NCBI GenBank assembly: GCA_021792095.1
Contig: JAJYVH010000001.1
Coordinates: 161,584-225,583, forward strand
Reading direction: 5' to 3'
Source of the DNA: Microcaldota archaeon
GTDB taxonomy: Archaea; Micrarchaeota; Micrarchaeia; Micrarchaeales; CABMGC01
Length of the DNA stretch: 64,000 bases
Shown: positions 16,920 through 24,809 of the stretch, piece after piece
Layout of the letters: each line of letters begins with the position of its first letter
Numbering within the stretch: position 1 is the stretch's first letter
The notes under the pieces: generated by a model
The model's database searches: none
Told to the model about the DNA's origin: nothing
What the model saw: only the letters and a program-made list of their open reading frames with translations
Position numbers and translations under genes: made by a program

Positions 16920-17313
16920 CCTCTATAAGCTCGTCGAGCTTGCTCGCGAACTGCATCATGCGGTTGAACTCGGCCAACATCTCAGCCTGGAGCTCCTGGA
17001 TAGTGCTCTCGAAGTCGCTCGCTCGCAGGAAGTACTCCCTGCCCTTCCTCACCACCAGCCCGCAGTCTATGAACTTGTTCAGGTTGTAGATCACAGTGCT
17101 GAGCGGCACCTTCAGCGACCTGCTTATGCTTTTGCTGCTCGTTCCAGCGCCCTTGAGGCTGTTGCTCACTATCAGCTGGAACATCTTCCGCTCCGGCCCG
17201 TCTCCCTTGCCCGCCAGGCCGAAGGTGTCGAAGAACCAGTCTGTCAGCGCCGGCGCGCTCTCCACGCTGGGCTTCGTGACAGTCTTCACCACTATCTTCT
17301 CTGCCTTTGGCAT
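16894..17313 (-). CDS. Winged-helix regulator heading the heat-shock operon
   Basis: 139 residues. The middle holds a helix-turn-helix (SSKSISRSLKVPLSTVIYNL) and a wing (LNKFIDCGLVVRKGREYFL). The C-terminal helix looks suited to dimerisation. It is the first gene of the grpE-dnaK-dnaJ unit and overlaps grpE, so I infer an autoregulated heat-shock repressor, analogous in position to bacterial HrcA or in role to archaeal Phr. Sequence relationship to either is not evident by eye. Candidate operators are the palindromes in its promoter (17326-17383). Effector or temperature sensing cannot be read from sequence. Confidence 0.75.
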   Translation of the reverse strand: MPKAEKIVVKTVTKPSVESAPALTDWFFDTFGLAGKGDGPERKMFQLIVSNSLKGAGTSSKSISRSLKVPLSTVIYNLNKFIDCGLVVRKGREYFLRASDFESTIQELQAEMLAEFNRMMQFASKLDELIEDEIYGRGR

Positions 17314-17325
17314 ATTTTAAGATAT

Positions 17326-17383
17326 AGTTAGAACTAATATAAAAATATTTGCTTCATTTCAACAAATTGTTAGAAATAACAAG
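17326..17383. promoter_or_regulatory. Heat-shock operon promoter with palindromic candidate operators
   Basis: On the minus strand a TATA-like TTTTTATATT (17337-17346) lies about 25-30 bases upstream of the regulator ATG at 17313. A perfect inverted repeat TTAG-AA-CTAA (17328-17337) sits between that box and the start, where a bound repressor would block transcription. A second inverted repeat, TTGTTA-GAAA-TAACAA (17367-17382), lies just upstream of the box. Shared TTAGAA/TTAGAAA elements suggest one binding protein. Operator function is inference. Confidence 0.5.
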
Positions 17384-17488
17384 TCTGTTAGGTACTGCCG
17401 CCTTTATAATACGGGCGCGTGTGCGCACGCAGCCAAGCAATAATGCCAAGTTATATTAATAGCCCAAGAAAAGCAGTACTGTGAGGAT

Positions 17489-18376
17489 ATGGCATCGGAA
17501 AGCGTCAGGAACGCTGGTGTCGGTGAACAGGGGCGCATAACAATCCTGCCATACAGTGCACTTCCGAGCGAGGCCAAAATAATCGCCCGCCACGAAGGCG
17601 GAAGCGTGCCGACTATTTCGCAGTACCTTTTCGCCTGGTGCAATCAGGAAGTGTTCGAGCACGACGCCCTCGGCCACATTTTTCCCGCCCAAGACAAGAG
17701 GGGCCAAGGCTTTAGCGGAAAGGGCGTGGTGCAGGACTACAACGTTGTAAAATACAGAGGCGACTGGGATTCGGTGCCTAACAAGTACAAAGTAAACGTG
17801 GATTCCTCCGTGGGGAACCAGGTGTCCATAGGCTTCTTCGAAGACATGGTGCGGATAGAAGTAAGCTTCGGCATCTTTGAGACGCTGCAAAGCGTTGCCG
17901 TGATAAAGCATGACGACGCAGGATACGAGACCTCGAGCATAAACAGGGTAAACGCGATTTTGCGCAGCATGCGCTGGAGGGAGACAGAAGCATGGCTCTA
18001 TGACGGCCTGGCGCTGCCGATCGAGCACCTGTGGAACAAGAGCGCGAAAACAAAAGAGGAAAGGGACAACGTTCTAAGGATAGGCAAGGAGGAGCTCTAC
18101 AAAGAGTTCAAGAACATGAAACGGGAGGATGCGTTTGCCTGGCTGGTCTCCCTGCTGCCTTACCCCGAAAACAGCATAGAAAAGTATTTTGGCGTGGACG
18201 TCAGCGGCCTAACCTCAAAGGTGTTCGAGGCGAAGATACTGCCCAACATCCAGGCGGCCGGTGGTTACACTCCAGGTCTGGCGTTCATAGACGCCAAAAT
18301 CCCTGTGGACAACGACGAGGGCAAGGACGCTGCAAAGGAAGTTGTAGAAAGGATAGCTGAGGTTTTGAGGGAATAA
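17489..18376 (+). CDS. Hypothetical protein, 295 residues
   Basis: No family recognised. Soluble, with an N-terminal half rich in beta strands (GRITILPYSALP, VSIGFFEDMVRIEVSFGIFE) and a helical, charged second half (KTKEERDNVLRIGKEELYKEFKNM). There is no signal peptide or membrane segment. Codon use is somewhat less GC-biased than the operon genes around it, so an accessory gene is possible. It is transcribed divergently from the heat-shock operon with about 175 bases between. TATATTAATAG (17451-17461) provides a promoter about 30 bases upstream of its ATG. Confidence 0.65.
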   Translation: MASESVRNAGVGEQGRITILPYSALPSEAKIIARHEGGSVPTISQYLFAWCNQEVFEHDALGHIFPAQDKRGQGFSGKGVVQDYNVVKYRGDWDSVPNKYKVNVDSSVGNQVSIGFFEDMVRIEVSFGIFETLQSVAVIKHDDAGYETSSINRVNAILRSMRWRETEAWLYDGLALPIEHLWNKSAKTKEERDNVLRIGKEELYKEFKNMKREDAFAWLVSLLPYPENSIEKYFGVDVSGLTSKVFEAKILPNIQAAGGYTPGLAFIDAKIPVDNDEGKDAAKEVVERIAEVLRE

Positions 18377-18456
18377 AGGGAGCAGGCAAAAGCGCACAGC
18401 ACGCCGAAACACAAACATCGTGAGAGCCTAACAGCAAAAACAACGAAAACAATAGC

Positions 18457-18981
18457 CTACGGACTCGCCAGGTTACGATCATTATCGGCCACTTCTAAGC
18501 CTTTCAGCACCTTTCTAGTGTTACCGACTATGCTTATAAGCCCTCGGTTGCCGGCTTTTTTGAACCCGAGCGATCTGTACCATTTGAGCGGGTAGTCCCA
18601 ACTGAACACAAAAGGCTCCCAAACAATTGCATTATGTTTTTTAATGCTGCGCGCGAGCACCCGTTCCATTAGCATTGAGCCTATCCCGCGTTTCTGGTAG
18701 CCTGGATGCACGAATATCTCTCCCTCGATAAGATGGTTCCCGTCCCAGTACGGCTTGAGCACCACAAAGAAGCCTCCGACAATCTTGCCTTTGTATTCGG
18801 CAAGATACGCCAAATCGGGCGTGCTTTTCAGGTACCACCCGAGCATCTTCTGCGCAGCCGGCGCGCTCCAGCGTTCGCCAACATCATGCTTCCTGTATAT
18901 TTGGGCATAAACCCTACTAAGCTCCAGGAGGTCGCGTTTGCGCACTTTTCGTATCTTCAGCCCTTCCACAAAATCAGTCAT
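18457..18981 (-). CDS. GNAT-family N-acetyltransferase
   Basis: 175 residues from the ATG at 18981. The open frame upstream runs through tRNA-Ala and is not coding. The acetyl-CoA binding loop is HPGYQKRGIGSMLMERVL, the Q/RxxGxG/A signature. It is preceded by the strand GEIFV and followed by the usual C-terminal strands (WYRSLGFKKAG). The N-terminal helices (LLELSRVYAQIYRKHD) fit substrate binding. Substrate is unknown; ribosomal-protein or small-molecule acetylation are both possible. It lies 3 bases downstream of tRNA-Ala on the same strand and may be co-transcribed with it. Confidence 0.82.
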   Translation of the reverse strand: MTDFVEGLKIRKVRKRDLLELSRVYAQIYRKHDVGERWSAPAAQKMLGWYLKSTPDLAYLAEYKGKIVGGFFVVLKPYWDGNHLIEGEIFVHPGYQKRGIGSMLMERVLARSIKKHNAIVWEPFVFSWDYPLKWYRSLGFKKAGNRGLISIVGNTRKVLKGLEVADNDRNLASP

Positions 18982-18984
18982 TCG

Positions 18985-19056
18985 TGGACTCTGCGGGATT
19001 CGAACCCGCAACCTCCTGCATGCCATGCAGGCGCGCTACCGTTGCGCCAAGAGCCC
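18985..19056 (-). tRNA. tRNA-Ala (anticodon GGC)
   Basis: On the minus strand the acceptor GGGCTCT pairs with AGAGTCC, including a G-U wobble at the third pair, the hallmark of alanine tRNAs. The D arm is GCGC/GCGC. Anticodon stem CCTGC/GCAGG carries loop ATGGCAT, so the anticodon is GGC. The T arm is GCGGG-TTCGAAT-CCCGC. Discriminator A, no encoded CCA, no intron. Confidence 0.95.
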
Positions 19057-19101
19057 AACGGTAAAACTAGCCGCTCTAGGTTTAAATGCTCTTCTGAAAT
19101 G

Positions 19102-19329
19102 CTACACCGGGCTCACGAAGAGTATGTTTCCGCCCCTGAGCAGTATGGTGCCGAGCTTGGACCTCGGAGCGCCGTCGTCCCCGAGCTCCTCGGCCTCGTC
19201 GAGCACTATGTTCATGTGCGCGTCGAACGAGGAGACGGTGCCCCTTATGCCGTCGCCGCTCTTCAGCCTTATCAGTACCTTCTTCCCTATCGTCTTGTTC
19301 AGCAGGTCGAAAGGCCTCTCTTGCTGCAT
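19102..19329 (-). CDS. LSm/Sm-like archaeal protein (SmAP)
   Basis: 75 residues from ATG 19329; the frame extends to a TTG at 19341. Sm1 motif: KKVLIRLKSGDGIRGTVSSFDAHMN, here seen as the strands VLIRLKSGDGIRG and FDAHMNIVLDEAEE. Sm2 motif: LGTILLRGGNILFVSPV. The protein should form a heptameric ring that binds U-rich RNA. It follows rpoA2 by 26 bases on the same strand. That position, normally held by rpl30e-nusA in archaeal RNA polymerase operons, links an RNA-binding protein to the transcription operon here. Confidence 0.9.
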   Translation of the reverse strand: MQQERPFDLLNKTIGKKVLIRLKSGDGIRGTVSSFDAHMNIVLDEAEELGDDGAPRSKLGTILLRGGNILFVSPV

Positions 19330-19355
19330 CAAACCAACCAATAAAAACGCAAACG

Positions 19356-20411
19356 CTATTCCTTCTCCTTCCTGCCCTTGGCGTGCTCCTGCGTGTTCTT
19401 TATCGTGAGCTTCACCACGCCTGTGCCGAGCGGTATCTGCTTGCCTATCAGTATGTTCTCTGTGACGCCGCGCATGTAGTCCGACTGGCCGAACGCCGCC
19501 GCGTTTATGAGGTGCTTGACCGTCTCCTCGAAAGCGGCCTTGGCGAAAACGGACTCCTTGCTGCCGACCAGGCCGTGCCTGCCTATGCTCTTTATGGTGC
19601 CGCTCGCCGTCATCGCGTCGGCTACGAGCGTTATGTGCCTGTCGCTTACCGTTATGTCCTGGTCCTTGAGCGTCTTCGCTACCTCGGACGCAAGCACGTT
19701 CCTCGCTGCCTCTATGCCGAAGACCCTGTACGCAGCGAACGCGTCGTTGGTGTACACCCTCGTGGGATCTACGCCCTCAACGTCCAGCACTGCATCTATG
19801 CCGTTGCCAGTGGCGTCTATATAGAACTCGCCAGTCTTCTCATCCTGCGACACCATCGCCCTGCCTGCGCCCTCTATGCCGTTTATCAGCGTCTTTGCCG
19901 CCCTGACCGCAATGGCCCTGACCTCCTTCAGGTTCTTGATGTGCGTGTGCAGTATCACGTTCCCGTGCTCGCCCACCCTCGCCTCCACGCCCAGCTGCTT
20001 GGCGAGCTTCGCGGACACCTGCCCCGGCGTGAGCTCTGCTATCTGCATGGCCTGCTGGTTGAGGATCACGAGTATCCTGCCCTTGGCGAAGTTCTCCACC
20101 ATGCGCCTCATTATGTCCCTGAGCCGTATCTCGCTTATCCTCTTCGCCGTTTCCTCGGCCTTCGGGAAGCTCTTCGCGTAGCTCTCCTTGAGCATTATGC
20201 GCATCAGCGGCGAGGACGGCGCCTTCTTCGCGTCCAGCAGCTCTATTATCCTCGGAAGCCCCGACGTGGCTATCGCGGCATAGGACGCTATGCCTGCGAA
20301 GTGGAACGTGCCTAGCACCATCTGCGTGCCTGGTTCTCCCAGCGACTGCGCGGCCACCATGCCGACCGGCTCGCCGGGCTGCACTTCAAGGTTGACTCTC
20401 TTGTTCTGCAT
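19356..20411 (-). CDS. rpoA2: RNA polymerase subunit A''
   Basis: C-terminal third of the largest RNA polymerase subunit (beta' homologue), encoded separately as in archaea. The hallmark trigger-loop region is EPVGMVAAQSLGEPGTQM followed by TFHFAG near residues 12-45. Later parts include PRIIELLDAKK and a jaw/cleft end with the GLVGSKESVFAKAAFEETVKHL helix. Length of 351 residues is somewhat short of many A'' proteins but complete. Start ATG lies four bases after the rpoA1 stop. Confidence 0.96.
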   Translation of the reverse strand: MQNKRVNLEVQPGEPVGMVAAQSLGEPGTQMVLGTFHFAGIASYAAIATSGLPRIIELLDAKKAPSSPLMRIMLKESYAKSFPKAEETAKRISEIRLRDIMRRMVENFAKGRILVILNQQAMQIAELTPGQVSAKLAKQLGVEARVGEHGNVILHTHIKNLKEVRAIAVRAAKTLINGIEGAGRAMVSQDEKTGEFYIDATGNGIDAVLDVEGVDPTRVYTNDAFAAYRVFGIEAARNVLASEVAKTLKDQDITVSDRHITLVADAMTASGTIKSIGRHGLVGSKESVFAKAAFEETVKHLINAAAFGQSDYMRGVTENILIGKQIPLGTGVVKLTIKNTQEHAKGRKEKE

Positions 20412-20415
20412 AGCA

Positions 20416-22980
20416 TCACTCCTCCTTCTCCAGCTTGGCCATCTGCACCCTCGTGGGGTCTATGCCGTCTCCGCCGTATATCGTCTGCACCATGTTGTTG
20501 CCCACGTCCCTCACGCTCTTGTCGCTGGCGACGTAGTAGTCCTGGAGCGCGTTCGCAAGCCTGCGCTGCAGGTAGCCGCTCCTCTGCGTGACTAGGCCCT
20601 TCTGCATTATGCTGCCCCTTCCGGCTATGGCGTGCATCATAAGCTCCACAGGCGCGAGGCCGTCCACGAAGCCCGACTCTATGAAGCCGTGCGCGGAGGT
20701 GTTGCTATCGCCGGCCTTCAGGTGCGGTATGACGCGCCTGCTGTAGTAGCCGCGCTTGACCCTGCTTCCGTCCCTGGCCGTCTGCTGGCCGAGGAACATG
20801 CTCATCTGCTCCATGTTCAGCACGTTGGCCCTGGCGCCGGAGTTGGCCATGAGCATCGTTATGTTGTCCTTTGGCACCCGCCTGGTGAGCTCCTGTATGG
20901 CCCTGCTCCTTGCCATGTCAAGCTCCACCACTATCATCTGCTCGAGCGACTGCCTGAGCGTAAGCCCGAGGAGCGGTTCCAGCTTCTTGTCCCTGTACTG
21001 CTTTATCAGTTCGGCCACTTTCCTGTGCGTTGCCGCCAGCGTGTCCGCCTTGCTCTTCAGAGTGTCTGCCGTGCCCAGGTACTCCTTGACGCCGAGCGAG
21101 ACGCCGATCGTGGTCGCGTAGGCGTAGGAAAGCTTCGATGACTTGGCTATGAACTCGCGCAGCGTGTCGAAGCCGTACTGCATCGCTATCGTTGCGAAGA
21201 GCCTGTTGCTGGCCCCGCCTCCGTACACCTTCTTGTCTATGATACCTTCCAGCAGCTGCCCCTTCCTTATGGACACGCGCCTGTCCCCGGACCCGTACTC
21301 GAGCGTAAGGTCCTCGGGAAGAAGCATGGAGAATATCGACTTGCCAGAGTACGTGCCGTCGCGCTCTGGCTTCGGAAGGCCCCTTATCTGTGCGGTGCTC
21401 AGCAGGTAGCTCGCGTCCTCCTTGCTCAGCCTGGTGCCGTCCTGGGTCAGCAGGAAGAGCGCTATTATGCTGTCCTCGCCGTTGGCCATTATCACTATGC
21501 CGTCCCTAGGCGAGAAGATCTGGTACTGCGCCTCCATCAGGTACTTCGCCTCGGCCTGCGACTCCAGCGTCTGGGGTATGTGCAGGTTCATCTCGTCTCC
21601 GTCGAAGTCTGCGTTGTACGGGAATGTGGCGGGGTATGATATCCTGAACGTCTTGCCTGGCAGCACCCTGACCCTGTGGGCCATTATGCTTATCCTGTGC
21701 AGCGAAGGCTGCCTGTTGAACAGCGCCATGTCTCCGTCCTGCAGCTGCCGCTCAAGGACGTAGCCGGGCCTAACCTCCTTCGCCAGCTCCTCCTTGTTCG
21801 CCTCTAGCACCCTCTTGCGCTTGCCGTCGGGCGCTATGATGTTGAGCACCATCGGGTACTCGTTCCTGGCCAGGAGCGCCTTCGCGGCGTCGAAGTTCCA
21901 CTCCGTGACGTAGAAGGGCACGGTCATGACCTCGGCTATCGCCCGGGGCACGCCCACCTCGTCCATGTCTATGGCTGGCTCGACGCTGATCACTGTCCTA
22001 GCAGAGTAGTTGACACGCTTGCCGGAAAGGTTATACCTGAAACGCCCCTCCTTGCCCTTGAGCCTCTGCGCGAGCGTCTTCAGCGCCCTCCCGCTCCTGT
22101 GCCTTGCGGGCGGTATGCCCGACGTCTCGTTGTTGAAATAGGTTGTTATGTGGTACTGCAGCAGCTCCCAGAGGTCGTCTATGATTATCTGCGGCGCCCC
22201 GGCGTTTATGTTCTGCTCGAGCCTCTGGTTGATCCTCATTATGTCCACGAGCTTGTGCGTCAGGTCGTCCTCGCTCCTCTCGCCTGTCTCCAGCGTTATG
22301 CTGGGCCTGGTGGTCACCGGCGGCACCAGCAGCGTGGTGAGCACGAATCTCTCCGGCCTGCTCACCTTGGGGTCTACGCCGAGCACTGCGAGGTCGCTGT
22401 CGCTCACCTTGACGAGCATGTCCTTGAGCTCGTCGGGCTTCAGCCTGCGCTCGCCTAGGTAGAAGTACGTGGGCATCGAGAACTTGAGCTTCTCCTGGAC
22501 CGTGCCGCAGTGCGGGCACTTCTTTACGCCCTTGAGCTTCCTTAGCATCGCCTGCTCGGCGTGCTTGTCTCCCGGCTCGGCGCTCTCGGGCAGGGGCTCG
22601 TCGCTCTCCAGCTCCTTGCCTGTCTCCTTCTTGAAAGTGGCTAGCTGCTCGTTGTTCAGCAGTATCCTGTGGCACTTCTGGCACGTCGCCTGTAGCACCA
22701 TGTATATTATCTTCGCGAACTCGGCGTGCACCACAGGCCTCACCATCTCTACGTGGCCGAAGTGGCCGGGGCAGACCTTCGCCCTGCCGCCGCACGTCTT
22801 GCACACCAGGCCCGGGTCTACGACGCCGAGGCGCTGGTCGAGCAGACCGCCGTCGATGGGGTAGCCATCCTCGTTGTACGTGTCGGGCACTGTGAGCTTG
22901 GCCACGCTCATGCGCTTTATCTGCTCCTCTGAGAACACGCCGAACTTTATCTCCTTTATTACCTCTGCTTGCAGCGTCAT
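20416..22980 (-). CDS. rpoA1: RNA polymerase subunit A'
   Basis: N-terminal two thirds of the largest subunit, 854 residues from the ATG encoding MTLQAEVIKEIKFG. Further upstream the open frame lies over rpoB1 and is not coding. Zinc site CKTCGGRAKVCPGHFGH lies in the clamp, a second Cys pair CQKC/CPHC follows, and the catalytic NADFDGDEMNLH loop supplies three Mg-binding Asp. Its ATG overlaps the stop of rpoB1 (ATGA), so the subunits are translationally coupled. Full operon order is rpoH-rpoB2-rpoB1-rpoA1-rpoA2. Confidence 0.97.
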   Translation of the reverse strand: MTLQAEVIKEIKFGVFSEEQIKRMSVAKLTVPDTYNEDGYPIDGGLLDQRLGVVDPGLVCKTCGGRAKVCPGHFGHVEMVRPVVHAEFAKIIYMVLQATCQKCHRILLNNEQLATFKKETGKELESDEPLPESAEPGDKHAEQAMLRKLKGVKKCPHCGTVQEKLKFSMPTYFYLGERRLKPDELKDMLVKVSDSDLAVLGVDPKVSRPERFVLTTLLVPPVTTRPSITLETGERSEDDLTHKLVDIMRINQRLEQNINAGAPQIIIDDLWELLQYHITTYFNNETSGIPPARHRSGRALKTLAQRLKGKEGRFRYNLSGKRVNYSARTVISVEPAIDMDEVGVPRAIAEVMTVPFYVTEWNFDAAKALLARNEYPMVLNIIAPDGKRKRVLEANKEELAKEVRPGYVLERQLQDGDMALFNRQPSLHRISIMAHRVRVLPGKTFRISYPATFPYNADFDGDEMNLHIPQTLESQAEAKYLMEAQYQIFSPRDGIVIMANGEDSIIALFLLTQDGTRLSKEDASYLLSTAQIRGLPKPERDGTYSGKSIFSMLLPEDLTLEYGSGDRRVSIRKGQLLEGIIDKKVYGGGASNRLFATIAMQYGFDTLREFIAKSSKLSYAYATTIGVSLGVKEYLGTADTLKSKADTLAATHRKVAELIKQYRDKKLEPLLGLTLRQSLEQMIVVELDMARSRAIQELTRRVPKDNITMLMANSGARANVLNMEQMSMFLGQQTARDGSRVKRGYYSRRVIPHLKAGDSNTSAHGFIESGFVDGLAPVELMMHAIAGRGSIMQKGLVTQRSGYLQRRLANALQDYYVASDKSVRDVGNNMVQTIYGGDGIDPTRVQMAKLEKEE

Positions 22981-24809
22981 TCTTCCACCCTTATCCTGGG
23001 ACTTATGTGCAGGCTCCTTATCTCGTCGAGCAGCAGCTTGAAGGCGTAGCTTATCTCCACGTCCACCAGGTTGGTGCTGCCGCAGAGCGGGCAGACGCTG
23101 GCGCGCTTTGCGAAGTCCCTGTAGCCTGTGCTCCCGCAGTCCCTGCATATTAGTATCGGCGCCTTGTCGCTCTGGTCCAGCATCCTCTCCTTGACCGCCA
23201 TGCTGGCCCCGTAGCCCACCAGCACGTCGCGCTCCATCTCACCGAACCTGAGCCCTCCGAGCCTGGCCTTGCCCTCCGTGGGCTGGTGCGTGAGTATCTG
23301 CACGGTGCCCCTGCTCCTGACCTGCATCTTGTTGCTGACCATGTGGTGCAGCCTGTTGTAGTAGAGCACGCCTGTGAACAGCTTGGCCCCGAACACCTTG
23401 CCCGTTACGCCGTTGTACAGCGTCTCCTCGCCCGACTTCTCGAACCCGTGCGCCTCCATGACCCTGCCGTACTCCTCTACCCTGCTCCTGCCCCTCTGAG
23501 TGAACGAGGTGCCGTCCTGCCTGACGCCCTTGAGCGCGCCCGCCTTGGCGCCGAAGGCCTCGAGCAGGTAGCCGAACGTCATCCTGCCGGGTATGGCGTG
23601 CGGGTTGAGTATAAGGTCTGGCTTTATGCCCTGCTCCGTGAAAGGCATGTCCTCCTCGGGCACTACGAGCGCGACCACTCCCTTCTGCCCGTGCCTGCTG
23701 CCGAACTTGTCGCCTGTCTCCGGAATCTTTATGCTCCTGACGCGCACCTTGACTATCCTTGTGGCCCCGGGAGACTCGCTGAATATGACGTCGTCGACTA
23801 TGCCCTTCTCGCCCGGCTTCAGCGCCACGGAGTCGTCGCGCATCTTCTCCTCCAGGCCGCCGGTGCCTATGCTCTCCTCGAGGAACCTGGGCGGAGCAAC
23901 CTTGCCTATCAGCACGTCGCCCTCGCTCACCTCGGTCTCGGGCTCTATGACCCCGTCCTCGCTGAGCTTCGAGTAGGCGTGCTCGCCGAGGTAGCCCTCG
24001 GTGGTCGCGGGAGGTATCTTGAACGTGTCCTTCTGGCCTCCAGGATACCTGCGCTCCTCGTCGGAGTACGTCTTGAAGAACATGCTGCGCGCCAGCCCCC
24101 TGTCCACTGCGCCCTTGTTGATGACGATAGCATCCTGCATGTTGTATCCGTAGTAAGTAGCCACAGCTATGACGAAGTTCTGGCCCGACGCGTGCTTAGC
24201 CATCTTCACAGACTCGTAAGTGGCCGTGGTCATCATCGGCGCCTGCGGGTAGTAGAGTACGTATGCCCTGGACTCGTACCTCAGGTTGAAGTTGGTCGCG
24301 TACAAGCCCTGCGCCTGCTTTATGTAGCTGGCAGACATCAGCTCCCTAGGGGCCGCGTTCGTCTCCGGGAACGGGCTCGTGCTGATCGTGAACCCGAACA
24401 CTGCGGCCGGGTCCGCCTCGAGGTGCGTGGACTCCTGCGTTATCTCGCTCTCTTCCATAGCGACGAGCGCATTCTCCTCCTCTTCAGCGTCGAGGAGCTC
24501 CACTATGCCGTTCCTGATCAGGTAGTTGAAGTCTATCTCCTTCTTGTCCAGCTTCTCCAGCAGCTCCTTGGTGAGCTTGCTCTGCCCGTTCTCCACTATT
24601 ATGTACGGCTTCCTCACCCTGCCCCTGTCAGCGTTGACGTGCACCTCGTTGAGCTTCTTTATGTAGGCGACGTTGACCTCGCCTGATATAAGCCCCTTCC
24701 TGCGCATCGCCCTTACCTCGCTTATGTATGCCATCGGGTCGGATACAGTGCCTATGCTCCTGCCGTTGAGCAGTACGTAACATTTAGTGCTAACCTGCGC
24801 CTTCGCCAT
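22977..24809 (-). CDS. rpoB1: RNA polymerase subunit B' (C-terminal half of the second largest subunit)
   Basis: 610 residues. Conserved blocks include YNMQDAIVINKGAVDRG, GDKFGSRHGQKGVV and MPFTEQGIKPDLILNPHAIP. A zinc site CRDCG...CPLCG and the family's terminal helix FKLLLDEIRSLHI follow. With B'' it makes up the wall, hybrid-binding and clamp-contacting parts of the enzyme. Start ATG directly abuts the TAG of rpoB2. The break between B'' and B' matches the split known from methanogens, Archaeoglobus and halophiles, whereas many other archaea have one fused gene. Confidence 0.97.
   Translation of the reverse strand: MAKAQVSTKCYVLLNGRSIGTVSDPMAYISEVRAMRRKGLISGEVNVAYIKKLNEVHVNADRGRVRKPYIIVENGQSKLTKELLEKLDKKEIDFNYLIRNGIVELLDAEEEENALVAMEESEITQESTHLEADPAAVFGFTISTSPFPETNAAPRELMSASYIKQAQGLYATNFNLRYESRAYVLYYPQAPMMTTATYESVKMAKHASGQNFVIAVATYYGYNMQDAIVINKGAVDRGLARSMFFKTYSDEERRYPGGQKDTFKIPPATTEGYLGEHAYSKLSEDGVIEPETEVSEGDVLIGKVAPPRFLEESIGTGGLEEKMRDDSVALKPGEKGIVDDVIFSESPGATRIVKVRVRSIKIPETGDKFGSRHGQKGVVALVVPEEDMPFTEQGIKPDLILNPHAIPGRMTFGYLLEAFGAKAGALKGVRQDGTSFTQRGRSRVEEYGRVMEAHGFEKSGEETLYNGVTGKVFGAKLFTGVLYYNRLHHMVSNKMQVRSRGTVQILTHQPTEGKARLGGLRFGEMERDVLVGYGASMAVKERMLDQSDKAPILICRDCGSTGYRDFAKRASVCPLCGSTNLVDVEISYAFKLLLDEIRSLHISPRIRVEE

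Noticed and set aside
18985-19026. N-terminal extension of the GNAT acetyltransferase
   Set aside because: The extra codons lie inside tRNA-Ala; the ATG at 18981 gives the full GNAT domain.
23286-24686. Plus-strand open frame of 466 codons over rpoB1
   Set aside because: It is the antisense shadow of a highly conserved gene in GC-rich DNA; composition is Leu/Arg/His-rich without any domain.
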